A DNA stretch of 64,000 bases. Origin: an uncultured Collinsella sp. Its GTDB lineage: Bacteria > Actinomycetota > Coriobacteriia > Coriobacteriales > Coriobacteriaceae. Shown here in pieces: positions 8,558-17,429 of this stretch. The position numbers were made by a program, and so were the translations under genes. The first letter of the stretch is position 1, and each line of letters begins with the position of its first letter. The notes beneath the pieces are model-generated. The model was given only the letters and a program-made list of their open reading frames with translations. It ran no database searches and was not told the DNA's origin. Location: the NCBI GenBank assembly GCA_902494035.1, contig CABURV010000002.1, positions 1 through 64,000 on the forward strand, given 5' to 3'.

Positions 8558-9745
8558 TTAGGCCTGTACGTACTTGCCGTCGGTGATGACGTACGCCGTG
8601 GGCTCCTTCTGGACCTGGCCCTTATCGTTCCAGGTGAGCTTGCCGGTCAGACCGTCAACGGTAATCTTGAGCATAGCCTTGGACAGCTTCTCGGCGACCT
8701 CGGTCGGGTCGGCGTCGACACCAAGACCGGCCTCCTTGACGGCCTCGGCCACCGCGTGCACGCCGTCGTAGGCGTCGGCGGCAAACTGGTCGGGGGTATC
8801 GCCGTACTTATCCTTGTAAGCGTTAACGAAGTCGGCGTTCTTCTCGTCGTCGGCGGAGAACGGGGTCATGAGCAGCAGACCCTCGGCAAGAGAGGTATCG
8901 AAGCCCTCAACGCCCAGGATGCCGTCCATGCCATCGCAGCCCATCATCTTGACGTCGTAGCCCATGTCCTTGGCGTTCTTGAGCAGGACGGACGCCGGCG
9001 TGTAGTAGATCGGCGCAAAGATCATGGTGGCGCCGGCCTGCTTGGCCTTGGTCAGCTGGTTGGTAAAGCTCGTGGCGGAGTCGTCCTTAAAGGTCTCCTC
9101 GTCGACAATCTCGAGCTTGGACTCAGCGGCCTGGGCCTTAAAGGAATCTGCGATGCCCGAAGAATAGGCGTCGCCGGAGTTATAGAACAGCACGAACTTC
9201 TCGTCCGCATATTTCTCTGCCAGGAACTTGGCAGCGTTGACACCCTGGTTGGGGTCGGTGAAGCAAACCTGGAAGACGCAATCCTTGCCGTCGGTGACGT
9301 CCTCGGAGGACGCGGACGGGGTGATCATGAACGTCTTGGGGTCGTTACCACACTCGGCGGCAACGGCAACCGACGCACCCGTGGTGGTCGGGCCGACGAG
9401 GGCCTGCATGCCCCAGTCGAGCAGGGTGTTGAAGGCGTTGACGGCCTTCTCGCCGTCGGCCTGGTCATCCTCGGCCTTGCTGGCAAGCGGCAGCTCCTTG
9501 GTCGAGAAATCCTTGCAGCCAAGCTCGACACCCTGGGTAACGGACTTGCCGTAGGACGCGTTGGCGCCGGTCAGCGGGCCGATGGTGCCGATCTTAAACG
9601 AAGCGTCGCCCGAAGCGGAACCGCTGTCGCCGCCGTTGGAGGAGCAACCAGCTAGAATGGACATCGCCCCCAGACCTGCTGCGCTCGCGATAACGCTCCT
9701 GCGATTCATAACAGGGTTCAATGACTTACCGGTGAGGCTCGACAT
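8558..9745 (-). CDS. livK: Branched-chain amino acid ABC transporter substrate-binding lipoprotein LivK
   Basis: Extracytoplasmic periplasmic-binding-fold protein of the LivJ/LivK (Peripla_BP_6) type, 395 residues. The start at 9745 has AGAGGAGA six bases upstream. The N-terminus carries a lipoprotein signal ending in LAGC, with the lipidated Cys in the sequence GCSSNGG, preceded by NRRSVIASAAG. The twin arginines leave Tat export possible. The mature region opens with FKIGTIGPLTGANASYGKSV, the canonical start of the amino-acid binding fold. First gene of the liv operon. A relic of a paralogue with the same C-terminus lies just upstream at 10017-10064. Confidence 0.95.
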   Translation of the reverse strand: MSSLTGKSLNPVMNRRSVIASAAGLGAMSILAGCSSNGGDSGSASGDASFKIGTIGPLTGANASYGKSVTQGVELGCKDFSTKELPLASKAEDDQADGEKAVNAFNTLLDWGMQALVGPTTTGASVAVAAECGNDPKTFMITPSASSEDVTDGKDCVFQVCFTDPNQGVNAAKFLAEKYADEKFVLFYNSGDAYSSGIADSFKAQAAESKLEIVDEETFKDDSATSFTNQLTKAKQAGATMIFAPIYYTPASVLLKNAKDMGYDVKMMGCDGMDGILGVEGFDTSLAEGLLLMTPFSADDEKNADFVNAYKDKYGDTPDQFAADAYDGVHAVAEAVKEAGLGVDADPTEVAEKLSKAMLKITVDGLTGKLTWNDKGQVQKEPTAYVITDGKYVQA

Positions 9746-10016
9746 GCGGCTCTCCTCTCAAATCTCGTCGGGTTTCGGTTACCCGACAGGCCGTCCTTCG
9801 CCGTGTTCGGCGTTCGCAAAATAGTAGACGCTTTAGTTGAGGAAAGTGGCGATTATTTCAACTTTTCTTTTGTTTTGTCCATTTATCCATAATTTTGCGT
9901 ATTTCTATCGGTTTATGCAGTTTAGCCACTTTATTGTGTGAAAGTAATATTTCCATTCTGTTACAAGCGCCCCTGCCCTGATTAAAACAGCCTCACCGGT
10001 CGCGTTTTGTGCACAC
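9746..10016. promoter_or_regulatory. livK upstream region, AT-rich
   Basis: About 270 bases without a gene. The part at 9840-9965 is much richer in A and T than the surroundings and most likely contains the livK promoter, reading leftwards. AAGTGGC (9845-9851) and GCCACTT (9926-9932) form a widely spaced inverted pair. I see no hexamer pair good enough to call a promoter. Confidence 0.3.
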
Positions 10017-10064
10017 CTAGGCGGCGATGTACTTGCCGTCCTGAATCACATAGGCTGTAGGTCG
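10017..10064 (-). pseudogene. Relic of a second livK gene: last 15 codons and stop
   Basis: Read on the minus strand this stretch encodes RPTAYVIQDGKYIAA followed by TAG. The intact livK next door ends EPTAYVITDGKYVQA plus stop, so 11 of 15 residues are the same, and the stop is in the same place. Upstream of base 10065 the frame remains open for a while but no longer resembles LivK. The simplest reading is that a tandem paralogue was deleted, leaving only its 3-prime tip. A coincidental match of this quality is very unlikely. Confidence 0.75.
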
Positions 10065-10221
10065 TATGTAGTGAGCATGTTTCCAATGTTTCCGCAGCGT
10101 TTCGGGGGTGCCGTTTTGTGCGACTCCTGTTGCCTGGCGAGCACGCGCCCTCGGTTCACGCTAGAATGCACTCAACCTTTAAGCGGTTAATCCATCCATA
10201 AGATGCACGAAGGAGCTATCT
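10065..10221 (+). promoter_or_regulatory. hom upstream region
   Basis: This holds the remainder of the gap before hom. A TAGAAT hexamer at 10163-10168 could be a -10, without a convincing -35. The hom ribosome binding site GAAGGAG lies about seven bases before the ATG. No attenuator or leader peptide rich in threonine or isoleucine codons is visible. Confidence 0.3.
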
Positions 10222-11565
10222 ATGAGCGAACCCCTGCGCACCGTGAACGTCGGCCTCATCGGTCTGGGAACCGTCGGCGGCGGCGTGGCCCGTCTGATCA
10301 AGAGCCACCACGATGAGTACCTTGCAGCCTACGGCATCGACCTTAAGCTGACCCGCGCCTGCGCGCTTGCTTGGGAGCAGGCCGAGGCGGCAGGCATTGA
10401 GCGCGAGGCCTTTACGAGTGACTGGCACGACGTCGTCACCGACCCCGCCGTCGATATCGTCGTCGAGCTCATCGGCGGCGAGCACCCCGCGACCGAGATC
10501 TTCACCACCGCCTTCGAGAACGGCAAGCATGTCGTCTCTGCCAACAAGGCCCTGCTGGGCCGTCATGTCGAGACGCTCGCCGAGAAGGCGCGCGCGTGCG
10601 GCGTGCAGATTAAGTGCGAGGCCAGCTGCGGCGGCGGCATCCCCATCGTGAGCACGCTCGAGCACGACCTGGTGGGTAACAAGATCCTGACCATCGCCGG
10701 CATCCTCAACGGCACCACCAACTACATCCTGTCGCGCATGGACGCCGAGGGCGCCGATTATGCCGACGTGCTTGCCGACGCGCAGGCCAAGGGCTATGCC
10801 GAGGCCGACCCGTCCGCCGATGTCGACGGCTTCGACGCCGCCAGCAAGACGGCGATCCTCGCCTCCATTGGCTTTGGCACCCGCGTTACCACCGACGATG
10901 TGTACCAGCAGGGCATCCGTACCATCGGCGCCGAGGACATCGCCCAGGCCCGCGAGCTCGGCTACACCATTAAGCTGCTCGGCATCGCCCGCAACACCGA
11001 CGCCGGCGTCGACGTCCGCGTGCACCCCACGCTGATCCCCGCCGACCACATGCTTGCCAAGGTCAATGGCGCCATGAACGCTGTCTACGTGGTAGGCGAC
11101 GCCGTGGGCGAGACCATGTTCTACGGCGCGGGCGCAGGCTCCTTCCCCACCGCGAGCGCCGTCGTGGGCGATATCCTGTCGCTCTCCGAGCAGATCAGCC
11201 GCGGCGTTGCTCCGCTGCCCGAGATTGAGCCCTATGGCCACAACCTCGCCTTTAAGCCCATGGACGAGCTCCAGACCAAGTACTATGTGCGCCTGAAGGT
11301 CGCCGACCGCGTGGGCGCCCTGTCCGAGACGGTCGACATCTTTGCCAAGCACAACATCTCGATCTCGCTCATCAACCAGGTCGAGGACGGCAAGTCGGGC
11401 GTCAGCGATGCCTGCTCGGTCATCTTCTTGACGCACCGCGCGCTCGAGAAGGACGTCCAGGCTGCCGCCGCCGAGCTTGCCAGTGTCGACTGCGTGGCCG
11501 AGGTCGCCAACGTCCTGCGCATCGAGGACGTCGAGGCCTGGACCGAAGGCGTCATGGCCAACTAG
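10222..11565 (+). CDS. hom: Homoserine dehydrogenase
   Basis: NAD(P)H-dependent reduction of aspartate semialdehyde to homoserine, the branch point to threonine and methionine. 447 residues in three parts: a Rossmann domain with GLIGLGTVGGGV (about residues 11-22); a catalytic/dimerisation domain with CEASCGGGIPI, GILNGTTNYIL and GYAEADPSADVDG; and a C-terminal ACT domain beginning near YYVRLKVADRVGALSE, expected to give allosteric control by threonine. Start ATG behind GAAGGAG. It is monocistronic here; no thrB, thrC or lysC lies next to it. Confidence 0.97.
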   Translation: MSEPLRTVNVGLIGLGTVGGGVARLIKSHHDEYLAAYGIDLKLTRACALAWEQAEAAGIEREAFTSDWHDVVTDPAVDIVVELIGGEHPATEIFTTAFENGKHVVSANKALLGRHVETLAEKARACGVQIKCEASCGGGIPIVSTLEHDLVGNKILTIAGILNGTTNYILSRMDAEGADYADVLADAQAKGYAEADPSADVDGFDAASKTAILASIGFGTRVTTDDVYQQGIRTIGAEDIAQARELGYTIKLLGIARNTDAGVDVRVHPTLIPADHMLAKVNGAMNAVYVVGDAVGETMFYGAGAGSFPTASAVVGDILSLSEQISRGVAPLPEIEPYGHNLAFKPMDELQTKYYVRLKVADRVGALSETVDIFAKHNISISLINQVEDGKSGVSDACSVIFLTHRALEKDVQAAAAELASVDCVAEVANVLRIEDVEAWTEGVMAN

Positions 11566-11604
11566 TCCACGACTTCGAACCTCAACGAGGCCCAACGCAA
11601 AAGA

Positions 11605-11640
11605 CGCGCTGCCTGCATCAACCGCTGGCAGCGCGCCTTG
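11605..11640 (+). terminator. hom terminator
   Basis: A perfect 9-bp stem CGCGCTGCC/GGCAGCGCG with a 13-base loop, starting 39 bases after the hom stop, followed by CCTTGTTCTATTT. The T-rich tail supports intrinsic termination of hom. Confidence 0.7.
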
Positions 11641-11642
11641 TT

Positions 11643-11829
11643 CTATTTGTAAGGGAAACTGCGTCCCGGTTTTTCAGCCCAAAACGGGGCGCAGCTTCCC
11701 TCAGGGCCTTCTTTCGGAAACTATGTCCCATTCTGGGCGCGGATTTTGGGACGCGCTTTCCGCAAAGACCCCCTCGCGGAAAGCGCGTCCCACTCTGAAC
11801 GCCAATTCCGGGATGCATTTTCCGCAGCG
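11643..11829. repeat. Tandem array of three palindromic repeat units
   Basis: Three successive units of roughly 45-50 bases each fold on themselves: GGGAAACTGCGTCCCG with CGGGGCGCAGCTTCCC, then GGAAACTATGTCCC with GGGACGCGCTTTCC, then GCGGAAAGCGCGTCCC with GGGATGCATTTTCCGC. All follow the plan GGAAA-N(3-5)-GTCCC ... GGGA-N(2-4)-TTTCC. The end of unit two and the start of unit three are exact inverted repeats over 16 bases (11748-11763 and 11776-11791, gap 12). The array fills the gap between convergent hom and the antiporter gene. Confidence 0.75.
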
Positions 11830-11836
11830 GCGTTGG

Positions 11837-13399
11837 CTACTTACCGTCGTCGTCCTGGGCTTCATCGCGCGCGTAGAGCTCCAGCATGCGGCGGCGGTAT
11901 TCGTGCACGGCGAGCTTGGCGCGCTCCAGGCGGCGGCGCTCACGCGGAGTCAGCTCGGACGGGTCAACCTCATCACCATAGGTCTTATCGGCAAGAAGAC
12001 GCGCCGCGTCCACGATGCGGGCATCGATGTGGCCGCTCGCCGCCTCGGCGGAAAGACGCTCGGCAATCGTATCGAGCGTAGGCAGGCCCTCGAATACGCG
12101 ACCATGTCCATGCGAGGTTAGCAGCTCGTGCTCGCGTGCGAGCAGGCTCGCCAAATCGTGATGGGCGCGAAGGATGTCGAGCGCATCGGATGGATGCTCG
12201 GCAACCTCCGCCACGGCGGCGACCGGCGCGGCGTCGACCACGCGGTAGAAGAGCTGCGCGAGCAATGGCATCAAGAACACCGTGATGGCACCGGCTGCAA
12301 CCATGACCGACGCAATATCTTGCGACAGCGCGCCCGCGTTGACGGCAACGCTCGTCACGGCAACGATGATCGGAAGCGCCGTGGTGCAGTACAGGGCCAC
12401 GGTAATGCGACCATACGCCGACACATCGCGCGTCGCAGGACAAATGCTCATAGAGATGAGAATAGGCACGGCACGAATAATCAGCAACGCCACGATAAAG
12501 CCCGCGAGCAAGCCCGGGCGCGACGCCACGGCCGTCAGGTCGATCTTTGCGCCCGATACGGTGAAGAACACCGGAATCAAAAAGCCGTAGGCCAGGCCGT
12601 CGAGCTTGGTCTCGAGCGTATGGTTGCCCTCGGGGATGATATAGCGCAGGACAAAGCCGGCGGCAAAAGAACCCAACACGATGTCGAGGTCAAAGATGGC
12701 CGAGAACGCCACGAGCGCGACCAAGATGAGCACCGTCAGGCGCACGAAGGTCTGCGACGTGGTATCGGCGCGTTCCTCGACAAACGAAAAGAAGCGGCTG
12801 CCGACGCGCCTGGAACGACTTGGGACCACGGCCAGCAGCACGCAGACCACAGCAAACAAGCCAAGAATCACGAGCGTCTGGATGCCGGTGCGGGCAGACA
12901 GCAGCACCGACATGGCGAGCACGGGACCGAGTTCGCCCCAAGTGCCATACGCGAGAATCGAGTCGCCAACGCGCGTGCCGGTGAGCGAGCGCTCACGCAT
13001 GATGGGCACAAGCGTGCCGAGCGCCGTCGAAGTCAAGGCGAGCGTCACGGCGATACCGTCGAAATGGCTGACCGAGAACCACGGCGTAAAGCGCACGGCA
13101 AGCCAAGCGATACCAAACGTGACGACCCACGTCGCCATACCGTAGCGTCCCTCGACGCCGGTGATGTTCTTGGGGTCGATCTCAAAGCCGGCGAGCAGGA
13201 ACAAAAAGGCCAGGCCCAGCTCGGACACCAGCGAGACCTCGGCATCTACATGGATAAGGCCGAGCATATGCGGGCCCAGCACAGCACCGAACACGAGCAA
13301 AAAGACCGTTTCGGGAACGGGTTTTCCGGGAATCGCCGAGGCGATGAAGGGGCTTGCAAAGGCCACGAGCGCGATGATGGCGAGTGAAACGAATGCCAT
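11837..13399 (-). CDS. Kef-type (CPA2) cation:proton antiporter
   Basis: A 520-residue membrane protein with about 12 hydrophobic segments in the first 390 residues, then a soluble tail. The segments FLLVFGAVLGPHMLG, ELGLAFLFLLAGFEIDP and FDLDIVLGSFAAGFVLR are characteristic of Na+/H+ or K+/H+ exchangers of the CPA2 family; the last includes the acidic membrane region needed for ion exchange. The cytoplasmic tail (about 400-520) is rich in charged residues and helices and shows no TrkA-N or nucleotide-binding motif, unlike full-length KefB/C. The start ATG at 13399 follows GAAAGG. Confidence 0.85.
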   Translation of the reverse strand: MAFVSLAIIALVAFASPFIASAIPGKPVPETVFLLVFGAVLGPHMLGLIHVDAEVSLVSELGLAFLFLLAGFEIDPKNITGVEGRYGMATWVVTFGIAWLAVRFTPWFSVSHFDGIAVTLALTSTALGTLVPIMRERSLTGTRVGDSILAYGTWGELGPVLAMSVLLSARTGIQTLVILGLFAVVCVLLAVVPSRSRRVGSRFFSFVEERADTTSQTFVRLTVLILVALVAFSAIFDLDIVLGSFAAGFVLRYIIPEGNHTLETKLDGLAYGFLIPVFFTVSGAKIDLTAVASRPGLLAGFIVALLIIRAVPILISMSICPATRDVSAYGRITVALYCTTALPIIVAVTSVAVNAGALSQDIASVMVAAGAITVFLMPLLAQLFYRVVDAAPVAAVAEVAEHPSDALDILRAHHDLASLLAREHELLTSHGHGRVFEGLPTLDTIAERLSAEAASGHIDARIVDAARLLADKTYGDEVDPSELTPRERRRLERAKLAVHEYRRRMLELYARDEAQDDDGK

Positions 13400-13583
13400 G
13401 TGATGCCTTTCTCTTGTTTGCGCTTCACTGTAGCACCCTCGCCGTCCTCAACGCGCCGCGAGCTGTCGTATCATAGTGAGGTTTACAAACATGTGGCTCA
13501 AGGCGACCGCAGGGCAGACCCCGCAAACCGACCGCTGCCGCATACCGTACCGTACGCCCAACCGATCAGGAAGGCAGGAACCA

Positions 13584-16500
13584 ATGGTCTCTCGTATCTA
13601 CGTGGAGAAGAAACCCGGGTTCGACGTCGAGGCTCAGCAGCTCAAGGGCGAGCTGACCGAGATTCTCGGCATCAAGGGCATCGAGGCCCTGAGGATCATC
13701 AACCGCTACGACGTCGAGGGCATCGACGAGGAGCTTTTCCGCTCCTGCGTGCCGACCGTCTTTAGCGAGCCCCAGGTCGATGTGACCTATGACGAGCTCC
13801 CCGCAAGCGATGGCGCCGTCTTTGCCGTCGAATTCCTGCCTGGCCAGTTTGACCAGCGCGCCGACTCCGCCAGCGAGTGCGTGCAGCTCATCAGCCAGGG
13901 CGAGCGCCCCGCCGTGCGCTCCGCCAAGGTCTATATGATCTCGGGCGCTCTGGACGAAACCGCCATCGAGGCCATCAAGCACTACGTGGTGAACCCCGTC
14001 GAGGCGCGCATCGCCTCGCTCGACCTGCCCGAGACGCTGTACATGGAGACCCCCGAGCCCCAGCCCGTCGAGGTGCTCGACGGCTTCCGCGAGCTCGATG
14101 AGGCCGGCCTTGCCGCCTTTATCTCCGAGCGCGGTCTTGCCATGGACGAGGCAGACATCGCCTTCTGCCAGCAGTACTTCCGCGATGAGGATCGCGACCC
14201 CACCATCACCGAGATCCGCGTGATCGACACCTACTGGTCCGACCACTGCCGCCACACCACCTTCGGCACCGTCCTGGACGACGTGACGATCGACGACGCC
14301 GTGGTGCAGCAGGCTTTCGACCGCTACATGGAGATGCGCCACGAGCTCGGTCGCGACGCCAAGCCCGTCTGCCTCATGGACATGGGCACCATCGGCGCCA
14401 AGTACCTTAAGAAGACCGGCGTCATGACCGATGTCGACGAGTCCGAGGAGATCAACGCCTGCACCGTCAAGGTGAAGGTCGATGTCGACGGCGAGGACCA
14501 GGACTGGCTGTTCCTGTTTAAGAACGAGACCCACAACCACCCGACCGAGATCGAGCCCTTCGGCGGTGCCGCCACCTGCGTGGGCGGCGCCATCCGCGAC
14601 CCGCTCTCGGGCCGCAGCTACGTGTACCAGGCCATGCGTGTCACCGGCGCCGGCGACCCCACCGTCCCCGTGTCCGAGACGCTCGAGGGCAAGCTGCCGC
14701 AGCGCAAGCTCGTGACCACTGCCGCCGCCGGCTACTCCAGCTACGGCAACCAGATCGGCCTTGCCACCGGCCAGGTCAACGAGCTCTATCACCCCGGCTA
14801 CGTGGCCAAGCGCATGGAGGTCGGCGCCGTCGTGGGCGCTACCCCGGCAAACCACGTGCGCCGCGAGTGCCCCGCCCCCACCGACAAGATCATTCTGCTG
14901 GGCGGCCGCACCGGCCGTGACGGCATCGGTGGTGCCACCGGCTCCTCCAAGACCCAGAACACCGAGTCCATCGAGACCTCGGGCGCCGAGGTCCAGAAGG
15001 GCAACGCCCCGGTCGAGCGCAAGCTGCAGCGTCTGTTCCGCCGCGGCGACGCCTGCCGCCTGATCAAGCGCTGCAACGACTTTGGCGCCGGCGGCGTCTC
15101 GGTCGCCGTGGGTGAGCTTGCCGACGGCCTGTATGTCGACCTGGACACCGTGACCAAGAAGTACGACGGCCTGGACGGCACCGAGCTCGCCATCTCCGAG
15201 TCCCAGGAGCGTATGGCCTGCGCCGTCGCCGATGGTGACGTCGAGGAGTTCATGGGCTACGCCGCCGAGGAGAACCTGGAGGCGACCGTTATCGCCGAGG
15301 TTACCGCCGAGCCGCGCATGCGCATGGCCTGGAACGGTGTCGCCATCGTCGACCTATCCCGCGAGTTCCTTAACTCCAACGGCGCGCCCAAGCACCAGGT
15401 CGCCCACGTGTGCGCCCGCAGCGTGTGGCAGCCCAGCTGGGCCGGCACCACGCTTGCCGAGCGCATGACCTCGCTTGTCACCGACCTCAACGTTGCCTCC
15501 AACAAGGGCCTTTCCGAGCGCTTCGACTCCACCATCGGTGCCGCAACCGTGCTTATGCCTTTTGGCGGCAAAACGCAGCTCACCCCGAGCTCGGCCATGG
15601 TCGCCAAGTTCCCCGTGGACGGCGAGACCACCACGGCAAGCGCCATGGCATGGGGCTTCAACCCCTATCTGATGGAGGCCGACCAGTTTGCGGGCGCCTA
15701 CCTGTCCGTGGTCGAGTCCATCGCCAAGCTCGTGGCTGCCGGCTTTGAGCACAAGCGCGCCTATCTCTCCTTCCAGGAGTACTTCGAGCGTCTGCGCACC
15801 GAGGCCGAGCGCTGGGGCAAGCCCACGGCAGCCGTCCTGGGCGCTCTCATGGCCCAAGTCGACCTGGGTGCCGGCGCCATCGGTGGCAAGGATTCCATGA
15901 GCGGCTCGTTTGAGGACGAGGCCGGCGAGCTCAACGTTCCGCCGACTCTGATCAGCTTCGCTGTCGCCGTGGGCCGCGCGGCGCGCGCCGTCTCCCCTGA
16001 GTTCAAGGGCCTGACGCACCGCGTCGTCCGCATCGCCCCCGCCACCTACGGTGAGGACTACCGTCCCGATGCCCAGCAGCTGCTCGCCGCGTTTGACGCC
16101 GTCGAGGCGCTCACCGCCACCGGCGATGCCTTGGCCGTCTCCACACCCGGCTACGGCTGCGGCGCCGAGAGCCTCTTTAAGATGTGTGTCGGCAACCAGA
16201 TCGGTATCGAGCTTGCCGAGGATGTGGACGTGGAGAGCCTCTTCACCCCGCTCTACGGCAGCTTTATCGTCGAGCTTGCCGACGATGCCGAGCTGCCCGA
16301 GGTCGCCGACGGCGTTGTCGTCGAGCCCCTGGGCACCACCGTCGAGGGCTATGTCATCGACACCGGCTCCGAGGTCATCGAGCTCGCCGAGCTCCAGGAG
16401 GCCTGGGAGAGCGGCATCGAGGGCGTCTTCGCCTACCGCAGCGCCGGCGAGACCCCCGAGGTCGAGACCATCGACTTCCGCGCCAAGGATATCCACGTGT

Positions 16501-17330
16501 ACGGCGGCGCCAAGATCGCCCGCCCGCGCGTGATTATCCCCGTGTTCCCCGGCAACAACTGCGAGTACGACAGCGCCCGCGCCTTCCGTGCCGCCGGTGC
16601 CGAGGCCGACACCTTCGTGATTAACAACCTCACGCCCGAGGCCGTCGCCGAGAGCACCCACGAGCTTGCCCGCCGCATCCGTGCAAGCCAGATCGTCATG
16701 ATCCCCGGCGGCTTCTCGGGCGGCGACGAGCCCGACGGCTCCGCCAAGTTCATCACGGCGTTCTTCCGCGCTCCCGAGGTCACCGAGGCAGTCCGCGACC
16801 TGCTCAAGGCCCGCGATGGCCTGATGCTGGGCATCTGCAACGGCTTCCAGGCCCTGATCAAGCTCGGCCTGGTGCCCTACGGCGACATCGTCGACGCCAC
16901 GCCCGATGCGCCCACGCTGACGTTCAACACCATCGGTCGCCACCAGAGCCGTCTGGTGCGCACCCGCATCTCGTCCAACTTGTCCCCGTGGCTGTCGCAG
17001 TGCAGCCTGGACGACCCCTACACCGTCGCCATCAGCCACGGCGAGGGCCGCTTTGTCGCCAACGACGAGGTACTCGCCCAGCTTATCGCCAACGGCCAGG
17101 TCGCCACGCAGTACGTGGGCGAGGACGGCAAGCCCAGCATGGATCTTTCCGTCAACCCCAACGGCTCCGCACTCGCCATCGAGGGCATCACGAGCCCCGA
17201 CGGCCGCGTCCTGGGCAAGATGGGCCATGCCGAGCGTCGCGGCGACAACCTGTATCGCAACGTGCCCGAGCATGTCCCCGGCGATAAGTTCATGCCAATC
17301 TTTGAGAGCGGCGTGGCCTACTTCGCTTAA
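13584..17330 (+). CDS. purL: Phosphoribosylformylglycinamidine synthase, single-chain clostridial-type PurL
   Basis: Fourth step of purine synthesis: FGAR + ATP + glutamine to FGAM. 1,248 residues from the ATG at 13584 (AGGAAGGCAGGAACC upstream); a frame open to 13476 lacks support. The order is an N-terminal PurS-like region, the synthetase domains with SDHCRHTTF, NETHNHPTEIEPFGGAATC and GGKDSMSGSF, then a class I glutaminase with PGGFSGGDEPDG and the nucleophile Cys in GICNGFQ, ending in HGEGRF. The length and fusion match the roughly 1,250-residue form seen in Clostridia, not the split PurS/PurQ/PurL of most Gram-positives. A terminator follows. Confidence 0.96.
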   Translation: MVSRIYVEKKPGFDVEAQQLKGELTEILGIKGIEALRIINRYDVEGIDEELFRSCVPTVFSEPQVDVTYDELPASDGAVFAVEFLPGQFDQRADSASECVQLISQGERPAVRSAKVYMISGALDETAIEAIKHYVVNPVEARIASLDLPETLYMETPEPQPVEVLDGFRELDEAGLAAFISERGLAMDEADIAFCQQYFRDEDRDPTITEIRVIDTYWSDHCRHTTFGTVLDDVTIDDAVVQQAFDRYMEMRHELGRDAKPVCLMDMGTIGAKYLKKTGVMTDVDESEEINACTVKVKVDVDGEDQDWLFLFKNETHNHPTEIEPFGGAATCVGGAIRDPLSGRSYVYQAMRVTGAGDPTVPVSETLEGKLPQRKLVTTAAAGYSSYGNQIGLATGQVNELYHPGYVAKRMEVGAVVGATPANHVRRECPAPTDKIILLGGRTGRDGIGGATGSSKTQNTESIETSGAEVQKGNAPVERKLQRLFRRGDACRLIKRCNDFGAGGVSVAVGELADGLYVDLDTVTKKYDGLDGTELAISESQERMACAVADGDVEEFMGYAAEENLEATVIAEVTAEPRMRMAWNGVAIVDLSREFLNSNGAPKHQVAHVCARSVWQPSWAGTTLAERMTSLVTDLNVASNKGLSERFDSTIGAATVLMPFGGKTQLTPSSAMVAKFPVDGETTTASAMAWGFNPYLMEADQFAGAYLSVVESIAKLVAAGFEHKRAYLSFQEYFERLRTEAERWGKPTAAVLGALMAQVDLGAGAIGGKDSMSGSFEDEAGELNVPPTLISFAVAVGRAARAVSPEFKGLTHRVVRIAPATYGEDYRPDAQQLLAAFDAVEALTATGDALAVSTPGYGCGAESLFKMCVGNQIGIELAEDVDVESLFTPLYGSFIVELADDAELPEVADGVVVEPLGTTVEGYVIDTGSEVIELAELQEAWESGIEGVFAYRSAGETPEVETIDFRAKDIHVYGGAKIARPRVIIPVFPGNNCEYDSARAFRAAGAEADTFVINNLTPEAVAESTHELARRIRASQIVMIPGGFSGGDEPDGSAKFITAFFRAPEVTEAVRDLLKARDGLMLGICNGFQALIKLGLVPYGDIVDATPDAPTLTFNTIGRHQSRLVRTRISSNLSPWLSQCSLDDPYTVAISHGEGRFVANDEVLAQLIANGQVATQYVGEDGKPSMDLSVNPNGSALAIEGITSPDGRVLGKMGHAERRGDNLYRNVPEHVPGDKFMPIFESGVAYFA

Positions 17331-17368
17331 ACCTTTCCCATCGGGTACAATCCCTTCGGGTAACAACA

Positions 17369-17404
17369 CCCGCCACCGACACATCCGGTGGCGGGTTCTT
17401 TTTT
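17369..17404 (+). terminator. purL terminator
   Basis: A perfect 10-bp stem CCCGCCACCG/CGGTGGCGGG with a 7-base loop, followed directly by TTCTTTTTT. It lies 39 bases after the purL stop and just before the next start codon. Confidence 0.9.
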
Positions 17405-17429
17405 GCTTCGCGCATGTAGGAAGGACATC

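Noticed and set aside
13476..13583. A longer N-terminus for PurL
   Set aside because: The extra 36 codons have no ribosome binding site or conservation; MVSRIYVEKK at 13584 fits the family start.
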